Origin: Metridium senile
Taxonomy: Eukaryota; Cnidaria; Anthozoa; Actiniaria; Metridiidae
Length of the DNA stretch: 64,000 nucleotides
Direction of reading: 5' to 3'
Assembly (NCBI GenBank): GCA_949775045.1
Contig: OX459108.1
Coordinates: 12,485,711 to 12,549,710, forward strand
Both the position numbers and the translations under genes were made by a program. The notes under the pieces were generated by a model. It was not told the origin of the DNA. It saw only the letters and a program-made list of their open reading frames with translations, and did no database searches. Positions 1 to 11,745 of the stretch are shown piece by piece (position 1 is the stretch's first letter; each line of letters opens with the position of its first letter).

Positions 1-209
1 TCGCGATCGATGAAGTACTTGCCGGAGCCATCTTTCTCAAACGCTTTTTCGTTCCCGCTGAAAACTTTCCACAGAAGCGAGTCCTTTATTTTAGTTAGAG
101 TCATAACTGACGTGGAGTAGAACTTCCCTCCTACATTGAGCTCGATATTCTCAGGAAAGAGTTTCTTGGGTTCTGTACTGCGAGGTGTAATTTGCAACGA
201 GTTCGCCAT
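1..209 (-). CDS. KCTD8/12/16-like BTB (T1) domain protein, 5' coding exon, partial
   Basis: Reading leftwards from an ATG at 209-207, the frame stays open for 69 codons to the window edge. After about 20 non-conserved residues it gives IELNVGGKFYSTSVMTL, then DSLLWKVFSG and GKYFIDRD. This is the order of the KCTD-type BTB/T1 domain: the (I/E)LNVGG first strand, the DSLLW-type helix and the F(I/L)DRDG turn. In the KCTD8/12/16 branch these proteins bind GABA-B receptors and G beta-gamma, while other KCTDs are cullin-3 adaptors; which role applies here cannot be told from 69 residues. The BTB family is clear and the subfamily less so. The rest of the gene lies left of the window. The 5' side (210-400) shows no further coding sequence. 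Confidence 0.8.
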   Translation of the reverse strand, partial: MANSLQITPRSTEPKKLFPENIELNVGGKFYSTSVMTLTKIKDSLLWKVFSGNEKAFEKDGSGKYFIDR

Positions 210-402
210 TAATTCTTCTGAAGCGCCGAGATTTTGGCTGCGTTTCCGTCTGCTTTTCCGTGAATTATATCAATACAAGTTTCAAATGACGATGACAAGA
301 GACTACGGCGTTGTTTCTAAGGAAACAATTAAAGTAAACAGTGTTAGTTACTAGCTGACGTTAATTATTCTTCGGAGTAAAAGTTGATTATTATAAGAGT
401 TG

Positions 403-520
403 AGGTTCGCGGGTTCGCGTTATTTTTGGTGCGGTTTTGCGGTTGCGGTTTTTAGCAAATTTTGGTGCGATTGTGCGGTTTTTGTCGATTTTTTGTGCGG
501 TTTTGCGGTTTCCAATACCC
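403..520. repeat. Short G-rich minisatellite (GTGCGGTTTTGCGGTT-type)
   Basis: Irregular tandem copies of a unit like GTGCGGTTTTGCGGTT lie about 200 bp upstream of the KCTD-like start. No gene is seen between here and position 750. Confidence 0.6.
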
Positions 521-754
521 CTTACGCCCCCCTATTTTAGCCCGAGAGCAGAATAACTTTCTATAGGGCATTTATGAAGCGAAAAAGGTCATTTTCATTC
601 AAAAGAGCAACGTAGCTATCTAATCTAATCTATATTTTAGCGGCCCGCCGATTTGTTCATCATTTTAGCCCGCAAAATGCGCCACCACGATGCCCTATAA
701 GGTTATTCTCATTATGTTACTTATTGACGTTACAACTAAATTGTTGTTACAACT

Positions 755-880
755 GAACTGAAATCATCACCATGATCATCTTTTTTATCATTATCGTCGT
801 CATCATTGTCATCACCACTACCACCATCATCATCGATCATCATTTCCTTTCAATATCTTCAAATGCATCATCATTTTAAC
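755..880. repeat. ATC/CAT trinucleotide-rich tract
   Basis: Imperfect runs of CATCAT/ATCATC, one of several such tracts in the window (also 3484-3980, 19855-19920, 22895-23060, 36530-36582). It has no coding value. Confidence 0.6.
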
Positions 881-1219
881 AATTACCATTAGTATTGTCA
901 TCGACATTATCACTGTCTGATCATCATCAATATCTTCATATAGTTACTATTCACCACCCTACCCCATTGTTCTCTCTCTGCACTAAATCACTGATTGCTG
1001 AGTACCCGCGTCTGAAAGCAAAGATATCTAGTTATGTTCCAGTTCGCACTCTGCAATATCAAATATATTGCAGTTCACACTCTGCAATATCAAACATATT
1101 GCAGTGTGTTTTATTAAGTGTGTATAACTAATAATTTCCATTCTAGTAAACATCATCAGACTTATAATTTATTAAATAATTTACTAGATAGCGATTTTTG
1201 GTGAAAAAAGACTTTGAGT

Positions 1220-1292
1220 ACCAATGCCAGGATTCGAACCGAGATCTTCTGCATTGCTGTATCCGCGCTTTAAGCCATTATGCTACCCAAGC
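1220..1292 (-). tRNA. tRNA-like sequence (pseudo-tRNA or SINE head)
   Basis: On the minus strand the piece has an A-box-like TAGCATAATGGCTT and, about 45 bp later, a perfect B-box GGTTCGAATCC, followed at about 1210 by a TTTTTT pol III terminator. The T-stem and anticodon stem pair poorly, so a functional tRNA is unlikely; a tRNA-derived pseudogene or a SINE head fits better. Confidence 0.45.
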
Positions 1293-1502
1293 AACCGATG
1301 GAAAACTTGCAACAAAAACACGTTTAATGTCATCAAGTTCATTAGCATTCCTCTAAATAGAATTGATGAAATTATAACTAATTAGAGTTTGGTAAGCCTA
1401 TTGTTATTATATTCAAAGAGACAAGAATTAACCGCTGATTATTATGCAACAAAGAGAACAATAATGGGACAGGCTATGTAATGTTTAATAAACGAGCAGG
1501 AG

Positions 1503-1563
1503 TGTTTTATCAGGATTTAAAACCACGCGGCGAAGCCAAGTGGTTTTAAACCTGATAAAATAC
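1503..1563. repeat. 61-bp hairpin
   Basis: The arms GTTTTATCAGG and CCTGATAAAA-C, together with inner TTTAAAACCAC/GTGGTTTTAAA, fold around a GC-rich loop. It may be the terminus of a foldback repeat. Confidence 0.6.
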
Positions 1564-1820
1564 GATCTGAGAGTTTATTGTACGACTTCAAAAACTCCAA
1601 CCTATATTTTGTGTTTTTGTAAACAAAAATCAAGAATTTATGAAAGTTTATTAGAGAAAATTCAGGTTAAAGTTTATGTAAATTAGGGTGAATCTATATC
1701 TTCAGTTAAAACACTCGTCATGGTTACGATTTCTTTTGAAAATTTCTCATGAATTATTAATGAGTTTTTGAATGAATGATAATTACATTTTCATTGGCTG
1801 ATAATATTATAACTAATTAA

Positions 1821-2371
1821 GGAGGCTCGAAATGGTTTCTGTATATATCTATATACCTACTTTATATTGCATTTTATGCAGCATTATTGTAAAGCTACAC
1901 AGTTAACCGATATATCATTTTAAAGCTTATGGATCTAGGATATCATTTTTTTTTTAATTGTTGCGTTTGACGTTGTCATGACAACAGCAGGCCGCTGCAA
2001 AAAGGACCTGAAATTCCTTTATTAAAGCTGATATCTCCAAATCCTTTAGGTAAAAGTTTTTTTAAACTTGTACATGTCTAGTTCCCTACCTGTTCTTGCA
2101 ACTGAGGAAAAATAAAAAAAATCTGTAATGCGAAACCTTTAAAATATTAAAAAAATGATTTTTTTCTAGATATAAATGGTTTTTCATTACAGATTTTTCT
2201 TAAAATGGATCTACTAAATCTAAACCTTAATTGGAACAAATTGCCAAAAAATAAAAAAGATCTACCATTTCATTGTGTTGTTATTAATAAAAATACAATT
2301 TGTACGCGTCAGAGGGGTCTTGTAAAATTGGCGATATTGCGCGCGCGCTCAAAAAACCATTTCGAGCCTCC
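1821..2371. mobile_element. 551-bp MITE with 18-bp TIRs flanked by TTAA
   Basis: Terminal inverted repeats GGAGGCTCGAAATGGTTT (1821-1838) and its complement (2354-2371) are perfect. Both sides are flanked by TTAA (1817-1820 and 2372-2375). A TTAA duplication is the hallmark of piggyBac-type elements, but the termini do not start with the usual CC, so the superfamily is open. There is no coding capacity inside. Confidence 0.75.
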
Positions 2372-2374
2372 TTA

Positions 2375-2856
2375 AGCGGCGTTTACACGAGCAATTTTTC
2401 CTTGACAAGTATCCTTGACAATTTTCATTGCTCGTGTAGACGATCAGCAAGATTTCCTTGACAATTTTATATTGACAAGGTTTTCTTGCTCGTGTAGATG
2501 ATGAACAAGTTTTCCTTGACAAGTTTAGGTTGTGCCCACAATGCCTTGCAATCAGCAGAGTACTAACATAATATTGGTTCCAGTCCCTTGTCGAGTAAAA
2601 AACAAAATGATTTATTTTGAATGATCGTACGAAAAGACTGGGAACTAATCTCATTAATATTCCTTGCCACATTTTCCTTGTTGTCTGTCTACACGAGCAA
2701 ACTTCATCCTTGACAATTTTTCCTTGTCAAGGAAAAGCCAACATGCTAGCTTTTCCTTGTCAAGGAAAAATTGTTCATTTTACTCCATCTACACGAGCAA
2801 TTTTTCCTTGTCAAGGAAAACTTGTCAAGTAAAAATTTGCTCGTGTAAACGCCGCT
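2375..2856. mobile_element. 482-bp MITE with TTA target duplication (PIF/Harbinger-like)
   Basis: TIRs start AGCGGCGTTTACACGAGC, are inverted at the right end, and are flanked by TTA (2372-2374 and 2857-2859). A three-base TTA/TWA duplication fits PIF/Harbinger. Inside, the modules CTCGTGTAGA and TTTTCCTTGACAAG recur many times in both orientations, as subterminal transposase-binding repeats would. Its left end shares the TTAA at the right end of the neighbouring element, so one inserted at the edge of the other. Confidence 0.75.
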
Positions 2857-3175
2857 TTAGTCTAGAGTTTGGTAAGCCTATTGTTCAAAGAGACAGCAAA
2901 CCGCCGATAATTATAATGCAACAAAGAGAACAATAATGGGGCAGGCTACTGAATGATAAATACACTTTCATTGGCTGATAACTAGTTAAAGTTTGGTAAG
3001 CCTATTTTTATTATATTCAAAAACACAAGAAACCGCCGATTACTGTGCAAGAGAGAGAACAATGGGGCAGGGTGGTGAATAGTAACTATATACGATAGTC
3101 ACTTCGGCCGGCTAGCAATATTAGATATATTGCAGTCAGCCTCAGTAACTATCTAATACATATGCGGCATCATCA

Positions 3176-3487
3176 TTAATAATAATAATAATAACTTTTT
3201 TTAACGTCTCGATCTTCTAGCTGCATGGACGCAGTGCGCCCTACTAATCGTGGAGACTCACTCACACTCACTACCTCTACGTTTAATATTTTGCACACAA
3301 CTCGGCTCATATTTTTGCTGAGGGAGGAAAACCGGATAACCCGGAGAAAAACTCTCGTGGCGTAGGAGAGAAGAGCACATCAAACAAACTCAACTCACAT
3401 ATAATCCATGCCCGAGCCGGGACTCGGACCTGGACCACAGCGGTGAGAGGCCAGCGTATCATGCACCGCTAGGCCACCCATGCCACC
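3176..3487 (-). mobile_element. tRNA-derived SINE, near-complete copy
   Basis: On the minus strand the head reads TGGCCTAGCGGTGCA (A box), then GGTCCGAGTCCCGG (B box). A body with TTCTCCGGGTTATCC and GTGAGTGTGAGTGAG follows, and the element ends in an (ATT)n tail at 3176-3192. Parts of the same family occur at 8490-8630, 14885-15010 and 23118-23312. Confidence 0.75.
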
Positions 3488-3980
3488 CATTATCATTTCC
3501 ATCACCACTACCATTATCATTACTTCTCAGTTGCATCCTCATCATTTTTACCATTTTCATCATCATTGTCATCAGCTTATTTATTATCATTGTCATCAGT
3601 TGGTTTTATGATCGTCATCAACATTATCATCATCATCAATACTTCCATTTTCATCGTCATCAGTTTTATCGTTATCGTCATCATTTTTGTCAACACTTTC
3701 GTATTCATCATCAACAACCTTATTTTTATCATCGCCATCAGTTTTATCATTATCATTGTCATCATCAGTTTTATCGTTATCGTCATCATCATCAACAATT
3801 TCGTATTCATCATCAACACCATCATGATCAGTTTTATTACATTGTCAATCATCAACACCTCAGTCATTTTTATCATCAACATTATCATCCGTTTTATCAT
3901 TATGATTGTCAATCATCAACACCATCATTATCATCATCAGTTTTATCATCATCATCGTTGTCATCATCACCATAATAATT
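3484..3980. repeat. (TCATCA)n-like microsatellite, about 500 bp
   Basis: Degenerate CATCATTATCATCA repeats. They keep long frames open on both strands (Ile/His/Met-rich), but these are repeat artefacts. Nothing else is seen until 4670. Confidence 0.85.
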
Positions 3981-4670
3981 ATATGTTCCTACAACTCTTA
4001 AATGCAAATGAGCAGGAAGCTCTACAAGTACTTCTCTCAATCCAACATGTCAAAGTACATCTAACAGTATTTACCCTCGACTAGAGCTGTTAGCTTTATG
4101 GCAATTTAGAATCTTATATTCAGGATACGCTCAAGTAGATTTATTTGCTTTAATTTCTCCGGTTATATTAAAATGTTAATTTTGATGAAAACTAGCAGTC
4201 GAATACCCTGCATGTCAGAGGTTTGAGAATTTTTGTTTAGTAGAGTATGGTGATTATGACTTAAATTAAAAGTCGAAATATTGTTGAAAAATTCTCGTTT
4301 TGTTTGATTTAATTCTCGTTTTTTCATCCAAAACTTGGATCTAAATGGTTTTTTTTCCTTCCTCGGACTCATCTTTCTCATGGTAGAGTATCGTTCCACA
4401 AACTTCGCGACTCAATTGCTCGTTGTTCGCGACTCGTATTCCCTATATAACATTGGGCAGAATTCTATTGTTTCAAGCGACATTTAGGAAAATGGCATAA
4501 AATTAGTCATGGTCCTGGTCAGTATGCATGACTGATCGTGATCGTTTTTGATTGGTTGTTGGTCCTGTTGAGGGACCCAACAAATTCCCTTAGCAAAACT
4601 TTGACAGCTGTCAGTCATTCGCCTTAGGGACCAGATGAATCTCTGAGCTGTCAAAGTCAGATTTGATGTC

Positions 4671-5900
4671 CATAACAAACTGTGGTTGTCAGGGTTATTA
4701 GTAAAGCAAACCAAACTCCATGGGCGCGAAATTTAAAACATTAAAAGAGACTCGCTTTATCGACTTCATTTGATGTATTTGTGGGACGTTATATGATATA
4801 AAAGTAGAATCTCTAGTATGTTTATATTGCTACAAACAAACATATTTTCGATTTATGAACGATAAACTCAAACACAGCTCGCAATCATGACTGTTATTTT
4901 CAGTAGTAAAGTGTGTTTGTAGAAACAAGCGTAAGTCACAATCCTAACTGCCGTCTTTATTTAAGTAAAGTGTGTTTGTAGTAATAAACTTTAGTCACTG
5001 CCGTCTTTATTTAAAAGTTTATAAGTGATGTGTGTCTTCTTACTACGACAAACTATGGTTGTTATGGTTAACCGTAACAACCACGAAATATAACTCATCA
5101 TTCAATACATTTTAAACTGAAGCTACTCGCAATTATAATTGTCACCTTTTATAAAATTGTGTTCGTAGAAGCAAGCGTTTGTTACAAATCTGGAGTTCCT
5201 ACAATGATACACCATTCAACAAACTGTGGTTGTCAGGGTAATTAATAAAGCAAACCAAACTCCATGGGCGCGAAATTTAAAACATTCAGAGACTCACTTT
5301 ATCGACTTCATTTGATGTATGTGTGAGACGTTATATGATATAAAAGTAGAATCTCTAGTATGTTTATATTGCTACAAACAAATAAATTCTCGATTTACGA
5401 TAAATTCAAACTACTAAGTAAAGTGTGTTTGATTAAACAGGCGTTAGTCACAATCCTAACTGTTGTCTTTATTTAGTGAAGTATTTGTTTGTATGACAAA
5501 ATCATTCCAATATCTAGAGTTTTAAACAAAATTGCTTTCTGTAAATAAACTCTCTTAGTAGGAAACAGTGAGCGTTCGGTTTAATAACAGTTCATTTTAC
5601 GTGTAATGATAATAATAGCAATAATAGTTTAGCGATCCTAGTTTAGCACCTGTTCGATCAAACTAGTTTAATGTTTGACCGGCGCGAAATTTAAAACGTA
5701 TTCAAATAAACTTATTCAATATTGTCTAGGGTATACGAACATTCAACTATGGGTGCTTTTATATGATATAAAAGTAGAATCTCTAGTATGTCTATATTGC
5801 TCACAAACAAAGTAATTCTCGATTTATAGACGAAAACTCGGCTCGCAATCATAACTGTTATTTTAGTAAAGTGTGTTTGTCTCTTGATTATTGGCGGGGA
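4671..5900. repeat. Large tandem repeat, about 545-bp unit, two to three diverging copies
   Basis: AACTGTGGTTGTCAGGG...CCATGGGCGCGAAATTTAAAAC starts units at about 4678 and 5218. ATGATATAAAAGTAGAATC recurs at about 4794, 5335 and 5763, and GTAAAGTGTGTTTGT recurs throughout. No protein-coding pattern is seen. Confidence 0.75.
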
Positions 5901-6116
5901 AATTAAACCTGACTAACTTAACATAACATAACTGGTAGTTTGTAGATATAAACGAACGAACTTTTGATTACAAAGCGAAACCTAATCGAACAAAGTTTGT
6001 TGTTTATCTCAAGCGAAGGGATACCAGTCGTTTCGAGCTTTCTCCTTTTCGAGCTCGAACATATTTCCTTTCGACATGTTCGACATAAACTTTCGTAACT
6101 CGGCAATAAACTCGAA

Positions 6117-6790
6117 GAAAACTTACATTTTTCAAACTTATTATCAAACTAATACATTAGGTAAAGATTTATTATCATTATTGGAGTGTTTAGGTTTTAT
6201 CATACACAGAAAAACGTGTTTTATTACGTGATTTGAACCAAAGTACTGTTGTGTTTGTGTTTCGTTGCTAAGCGGCTTTTCCTTTCGACATAAACTTTCG
6301 TAATTCCGCAATAAACTCGAAGAAAACTTACATTTTTAAAACTTATTATCAAACTAATACATTAGGTAAAGATTTATTATCATTATTGGAGTGTTTAGGT
6401 TTTATCATACACAGAAAAACGTGTTTTATTACGCGATTTGAACCAAAGTACTGTTGTGTTTGTGTTTCGTTGCTAAGCGGCTTTTCCTTTCGACATAAAC
6501 TTTCGTAATTCCGCAATAAACTCGGCGAAAGCTTACATTTTTCAAACTTATTATAAAACGAATTCATTAGTTAAATGTTTATTAGCATTATTGGAGTGTT
6601 TAGGTTTTATCATACACAGAAAAACGTGTTTTATTACGTGATTTGAACCAAAGTACTGTTAACTCGGCAATAAACTTGGCGAAAAGTTACATTTGTCAAA
6701 CTTATTATCACACTAATACGTTAGTTAATGGTTTATAAATTACCATTATTGGAGTGTGTTTGATTTAAGTAAACACCGTAATAAATCAGT
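6117..6790. repeat. Tandem repeat, about 206-bp unit, four copies (last shortened)
   Basis: CTTACATTTTTCAAACTTATT-type starts lie at about 6121, 6327, 6533 and 6685. The unit includes CACAGAAAAACGTGTTTTATTACG. Copies 1-3 are nearly identical and copy 4 is truncated. Confidence 0.8.
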
Positions 6791-7671
6791 TTATTAAGTT
6801 TATAAGTGATGTGTGTCTCCCTTCAACATACAGACGTGAAACTCACTCTGTTAACAGTATTTCATAACATCATTCGTCATCAACCATAAGCGCCGCGAAA
6901 GTTAAACTCGCTTTATACAACTAACAACTTACAAATAGAAGTTATTAGTTACAATCAATTGAAAACTGAGAACATTTGATTTAAAACGTGGTATTAACTG
7001 AATCAGGTGATGCTTGTGAACAGTCAGCTTTTTTAGATCGTATACAATGAACTACGTTGAACATTTTACGTTGTTTTTGATGACCAATGAATTAATTCTT
7101 GGGGGAGGAGCTTAATCTTGTGGCGGTAAATTACAAAAGCCATCAAACTTCTCATTGATATGCAATTTTGCATTTTCAACTTGAAGTCCAATTTGATGGT
7201 CGAAATACTTTATGGATTTAAACAAAATTTTGAACAAGTAATCCTTGAACATTAAACTGCAAAAGCCGGGTGTTATTGATATGAATTCTCAAATTCGAAA
7301 GAAGATATAACCGAAATCATACACCATGACAATGGCTTCCCATACAAAATGGACGTAAAATAAGCAAAACTTCTTTTGCGATTTGATGGTCGAAATATTT
7401 TACGAATTTCTTGTCTGTTTGTCGCAAGTGATAGTTTAACCTTTCATTAAAAAAAGCCGGGTGTTATTGATTAAGATTCGATTTTAATTTTAGGAGAAAA
7501 ACGCGTTTTTATACAACCACTTTCGCCATTTTGGCCCAATTCCTTTGTAAATCGAGCGCTCAACCAGGCTTAACACTTGAATTTGGCGGTACTTACTTAA
7601 ATCACTGAACCGTAAATGTCGCCTCATTCTGCCCCATGACTAAAAAGATAAACCCCTCTGGATCCAGGGTA

Positions 7672-7765
7672 GCAGTCGTAATGTCGCAGTCCAAACCTTC
7701 GACATTCGTGAAACAAATGAATACTTATCTCGAGTCCACGATGAATAATCTATAGTTTTATGTTA
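7672..7765. repeat. Dispersed repeat, three copies in the window
   Basis: ACATTCGTGAAACAAATGAATA followed by TTATCTC, TCCACAATGAATAATC and TATA-rich DNA is found here, at about 18925-19005 and at about 21655-21740. In the last two copies it leads into a segment with GATTGG(T/A)CGAGAAATTCAC. The stretches 6800-7670 and 7770-8300 hold no gene I can support. Confidence 0.6.
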
Positions 7766-8310
7766 ATTATGTTCGTTTGAATTTTCGTTTTACTTTAATA
7801 CAAAGACAATTGCGGTAGAATTGTACATGTGTCAACGTAATATCGCATATATAGAGGATATTACACGGTAGCTCGAGGATATGAATTTTAGAAAAATAAT
7901 TCATATCTTCAAGCCAACGTGCATGTAATGTTCTTTTTATTATACGGACAACAAACTGGCGGGAAAAATTTTTTAGGACGCGCGCGTACATACGGGACAT
8001 TTGAACATAACTTTTTCATATCTTCACTGGTGAAAATATGGAAAATACGAGTGATTTAGTTTCCAGTAAAACACTCTACTATTATCTATATAATAAATGG
8101 AATTATATTGGCCATCGGCTCATTTTTTAGTTTTGTTTCCCTTCCCCCAATCGAAACTAATTTTCAGAAATCATGAATAAAAGAAAGGTACATTATAACA
8201 GATAACAACCTTGTGTTTTTTAGCCATTCTCTTTTTTTATTCAAAACTTTAAGCTCTACGCGATGAAACAAGGATGTTTTAATTTCTTACAAACGCGGCG
8301 TATAATAGAG

Positions 8311-8480
8311 CAAATCGACTAACATGTTGCTATGTACGCTTCCATCCAATTCAAATCTTTTGGGCATAAGATTGTTTGTCTTATGTATTTGGATATCACG
8401 TGGAAATTTTTTGTAACAAACGTTTTTATTCCCAGAAGTTTTGAATTGCGTGGAAACGTACATCAGAGTGCAATGCGAAG
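8311..8480. mobile_element. Fold-back MITE, diverged copy (family of 34979-35153)
   Basis: Shares CAAATCG-CTAAC-GTTGCTATGTA, TCCATCCAATTCAAATCTT and the internal TCTTATGTATTT with the cleaner copy at 34979-35153. The right arm is eroded. Confidence 0.65.
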
Positions 8481-8489
8481 ACTGACATA

Positions 8490-8630
8490 AATAAATCCCT
8501 TTTTTAACATCTCAATGTATTTAGCATGCATGCAGACGCAAATGCCCTACTAATTGGGGAGACTCACACTCACTACCTCTACATTTCTGCAACCAGGCGC
8601 ATCAAACAAGCCTTCATCGCTAACCACTCC
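8490..8630 (-). mobile_element. SINE fragment (tail half)
   Basis: GGGGAGACTCACACTCACTACCTCTAC and CATCAAACAAGC match the tail half of the SINE at 3176-3487. The tRNA head is missing. Confidence 0.6.
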
Positions 8631-9200
8631 ATTTTTTAAAATTTTTTAAAATTTTTATTTATTTTTTTATTTTCCTGACCCACACGTGTGGGATCTAAGG
8701 CGACGGGAAATACACTAATATATATGGAATTATGTCAAGGTAAATAGGATATGTAAAATAAACCTGCTATCTTGTCGGTCGTGTTTCCTATGTCACTTAT
8801 CGCTAGTTCTGTAATCTCATAGTCTTTTAGACGTGCAATAGCACAATATCGTTGGTCCTTGTGAGAACACTACAAATCGTCTTTTTCGTCTAAAAGCAAT
8901 ATATGTTCTTTAGGGGATCGATCGATGTAAATATAATATATCAGTTTATATCGTCTAAAAGCAATATATATTCTTATGGAATCAATCGATGTAAATAAAT
9001 ACTGGGAATAAACTATCTAAAATATATTCTATTTCTATTTTTTATCTTATTATGTTTTTTATTGTGGTGTTTCATTATATTCTATATTAAATTCTTTTCG
9101 TTCCTTTCGATTCCGTTCTTTGTAAGTGGCGATTCTATTCGTTACGATTCTATTTCATATTCCATTCTACTCTACTCGTTTTTTCTTTATCCCATTCGTT

Positions 9201-10240
9201 TCTATAATATTCTATAATTCTATTCTATTTCATTCCATTCTGTTCCAATGTATTCTATTCTATTCTATTCTATTCTATTCTATTCTATTCTATTCTATTC
9301 TATTCTATTCTATTTCATTCCATTCTGTTCCAATGTATTCTATGCTATTGCATTAAATCCTATTCTATTCTATTCTATTCTATTCTATTCTATTCTATTC
9401 TATTCTATTCTATTCTATTCTATTCTGTTCCAATTTATTCTATTCTATCATATTCTATTCTATTCTATTCTGTTCCAATTTATTCTATTCTATCATATTC
9501 TATTCTATTCTATTCTATTCTATTCTATTCTATCATATTCTATTCTATTCTATTTCATTCCATTCTGTTCCAATGTATTCTATGCTATTGCATTAAATCC
9601 TATTCTATTCTATTCTATTCTATTCTATTCTATTCTATTCTATCATATTCTATTCTATTCTATTTCATTCCATTCTGTTCCAATGTATTCTATGCTATTG
9701 CATTAAATCCCATTCTATTCTATTCTATTCTATTCTGTTCCAATTTATTCTATTCTATTCTATTCTATTCTATTCTGTTCCAATTTATTCTATTCTATTC
9801 TATTCTATTCTACTCTATTCTGTTCCAATTTATTCTATTCTATTCTATTCTATTTCATTCCATTCTGTTCCAATGTATTCTATGCTATTGCATTAAATCC
9901 TATTCTATTCTATTCTATTCTATTCTATTCTATTCTATCATATTCTATTCTATTCTATTTCATTCCATTCTGTTCCAATGTATTCTATGCTATTGCATTA
10001 AATCCCATTCTATTCTATTCTATTCTGTTCCAATTTATTCTATTCTATTCTATTCTATTCTGTTCCAATTTATTCTATTCTATTCTATTCTATTCTACTC
10101 TATTCTGTTCCAATTTATTCTATTCTATTCTATTCTATTCTGTTCCAATCTATTCTATTCTATTCTATTCTATTCTATTCTATTCTATTCTATTCTATTC
10201 TATTCTATTCTATTCTATTCTATTCTATTCTATTCTATCT
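9201..10240. repeat. TATTC pentanucleotide array, about 1 kb, with higher-order units
   Basis: Nearly pure TATTC repeats, interrupted by five copies of a 50-bp variant block (CATTCCATTCTGTTCCAATG followed by TATTCTATGCTATTGCATTAAATCC) near 9314, 9554, 9664, 9854 and 9960. The open frames here (Phe/Tyr/Ile/Leu/Ser) are artefacts. Confidence 0.95.
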
Positions 10241-10539
10241 CACTATATTCCCTTTCTCCTCTTTTTCGTTCAATAACTATCAACCGTTTCAAAGTTGCCA
10301 CTGAAATTATCCCCAGACCCACAATTTTCGCTTATCAACCTCTTCTTTATCTTCTAAAAAATCTAAATATTTTCCATTAGGAGAGGCTGAATCGCTTATG
10401 ATAAAGACTAAGACGAACAAGGAGTAAATACAGTGTGCAAATATATATAAGGTGTCGACCCAAAGGAAGGAATTATATTCAAAGTGGAGAAGCTGGATAA
10501 ACATTGCTTGATGAGCTATTGTATAAGTTAAACTGATTT

Positions 10540-10960
10540 CACCTCGCTAAACTGACCGCCCAACTTCAGCAAAACCCCAGTAAATCGAACGGCTATAAAA
10601 ATCTAGAACATATTCGAGAGTTTGATATCAGAAAGAGAACGATAGTAATTGATTGGGAAAAAGTTACAAAGAAAATTAGGTTTGTGTCCTCGCTAAATCG
10701 GCCCCCAACTTCAGCAAAACCCCGATAAATCGAGCGCCTATAAAATTCTAGAAAATATTCGAGATATATAGCGAGGGTTCGAGATAACGAGGGCTCAATA
10801 TAAATGAAAATGGACTGGAAAAACAATTTCAAGGGAAATTTAAATACTGGGTTTACGATCGAGCAAGCGATAGCAATTGACTGGAAAAAGTTACAAAGGA
10901 AAACTGGGATTGTGTTCGAGATGGAAAGGGTTCGAGATAACAATAGTAATTCACTAGAAA
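10540..10960. repeat. Duplicated repeat with CTCGCTAAA...CAACTTCAGCAAAACCCC units
   Basis: Two copies of CAACTTCAGCAAAACCCC-(A/G)TAAATCGA (about 10562 and 10698), with GGGTTCGAGATAACGAGGG motifs, resemble decayed Tigger/pogo-type termini. Similar AGATAGCGAGG pieces occur at 14845-14890 and 15185-15205. Confidence 0.55.
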
Positions 10961-11164
10961 AAAGTGTTTAAAAAAAGATGATTTTGTGTTTGTACACTTA
11001 CTACAAAAGCTAGGTTTTACATTAGCACCGTACAGGAAAAATGCTGCTTGTAATTATAACCCGCCATAGTGTTTCCTATTTGTAGATTATGAAAAACTAT
11101 AGTACTGCCTCAAGGCGTCCTTGCAAACCGCACGGAATCTTCGTTGGATAACTTTCCGTCATTT

Positions 11165-11745
11165 GTTTGTTAAAAAAACTAAAACTATATAACAACTTTG
11201 TTTATTTAGTGGAGAGAAAAGTTAGTTTTATACATTAGCAAATGTGAAAAGCTAGTTTTTGAGAAAACAGAACGCATCAAAAACCTTCAGTCATTTTTTT
11301 GTTAATTATAAACTGAAATTCTCTATAACAACTTTGTTCATTTAGTGGAGAAGGAGAGAAATGGAGAAAAAGTTAGTTTTATATATTAGCAAATGTGAGT
11401 AACTAGTTTTTGAGAAAACAAAACGCATCGAAAACCTTCAGTCATTTGTTTGTTAATTATAAACTAAAAGTCTCTATAACAACACCAGTCTATGTTTATT
11501 TAGTAGAGAGACAGCGAAATGGAGAAAAAGATAGTTTTATATATTAGCAGATGTGAGTAACTAGTTTTTGAGAAAACAAAACGCATCAAAAACCTTCAGT
11601 CATTTGGTTAATAATAAACTTTAAGTCTCTATAACAACACCAGTTTATGTTTATTTAGTAGAGAGACAGCGAAATTGAAAAAAAAGTTAGTTCTATTTGC
11701 AAATGTGAATAACTAGTTTTTGAGAAACAGAACACTGAAGTGCTT
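11165..11745. repeat. Tandem repeat, about 140-152-bp unit, four copies
   Basis: TATAACAAC(TTTG/ACCAG)...TTTATTTAGT starts recur at about 11189, 11325, 11477 and 11629, each followed by GAGAAAA...GTTAGTTTTATA and CTAGTTTTTGAGAAAAC. The next stretch (11750-13430) contains no supported gene, only AT-rich sequence. Confidence 0.8.

Larger units (their letters stand above)
1374..3090. repeat. Three-copy repeat (AGAGTTTGGTAAGCC unit) interrupted by two MITEs
   Basis: A unit beginning AGTTTGGTAAGCCTATT and running through AACAAAGAGAACAATAATGG occurs at about 1386-1480, 2872-2945 and 2992-3070. The associated TTTCATTGGCTGATAA stretch occurs at about 1788 and 2967. The elements at 1821-2371 and 2375-2856 lie between the first and second copies. 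Confidence 0.7.

Noticed and set aside
1220..1292. Functional tRNA gene
   Set aside because: A and B boxes are present but the stems do not pair well; kept only as a tRNA-like sequence.
3566..4084. 172-codon Ile/His-rich frame
   Set aside because: Mostly TCATCA microsatellite; the unique part at the end is too short to judge.
9126..9706. Long frames rich in Phe/Tyr/Ile/Leu/Ser
   Set aside because: They are direct translations of the TATTC array with no non-repetitive part.
9201..10240. CRISPR array or centromere
   Set aside because: No spacer pattern exists and the gene structure is eukaryotic; a single short array is not evidence for a centromere.
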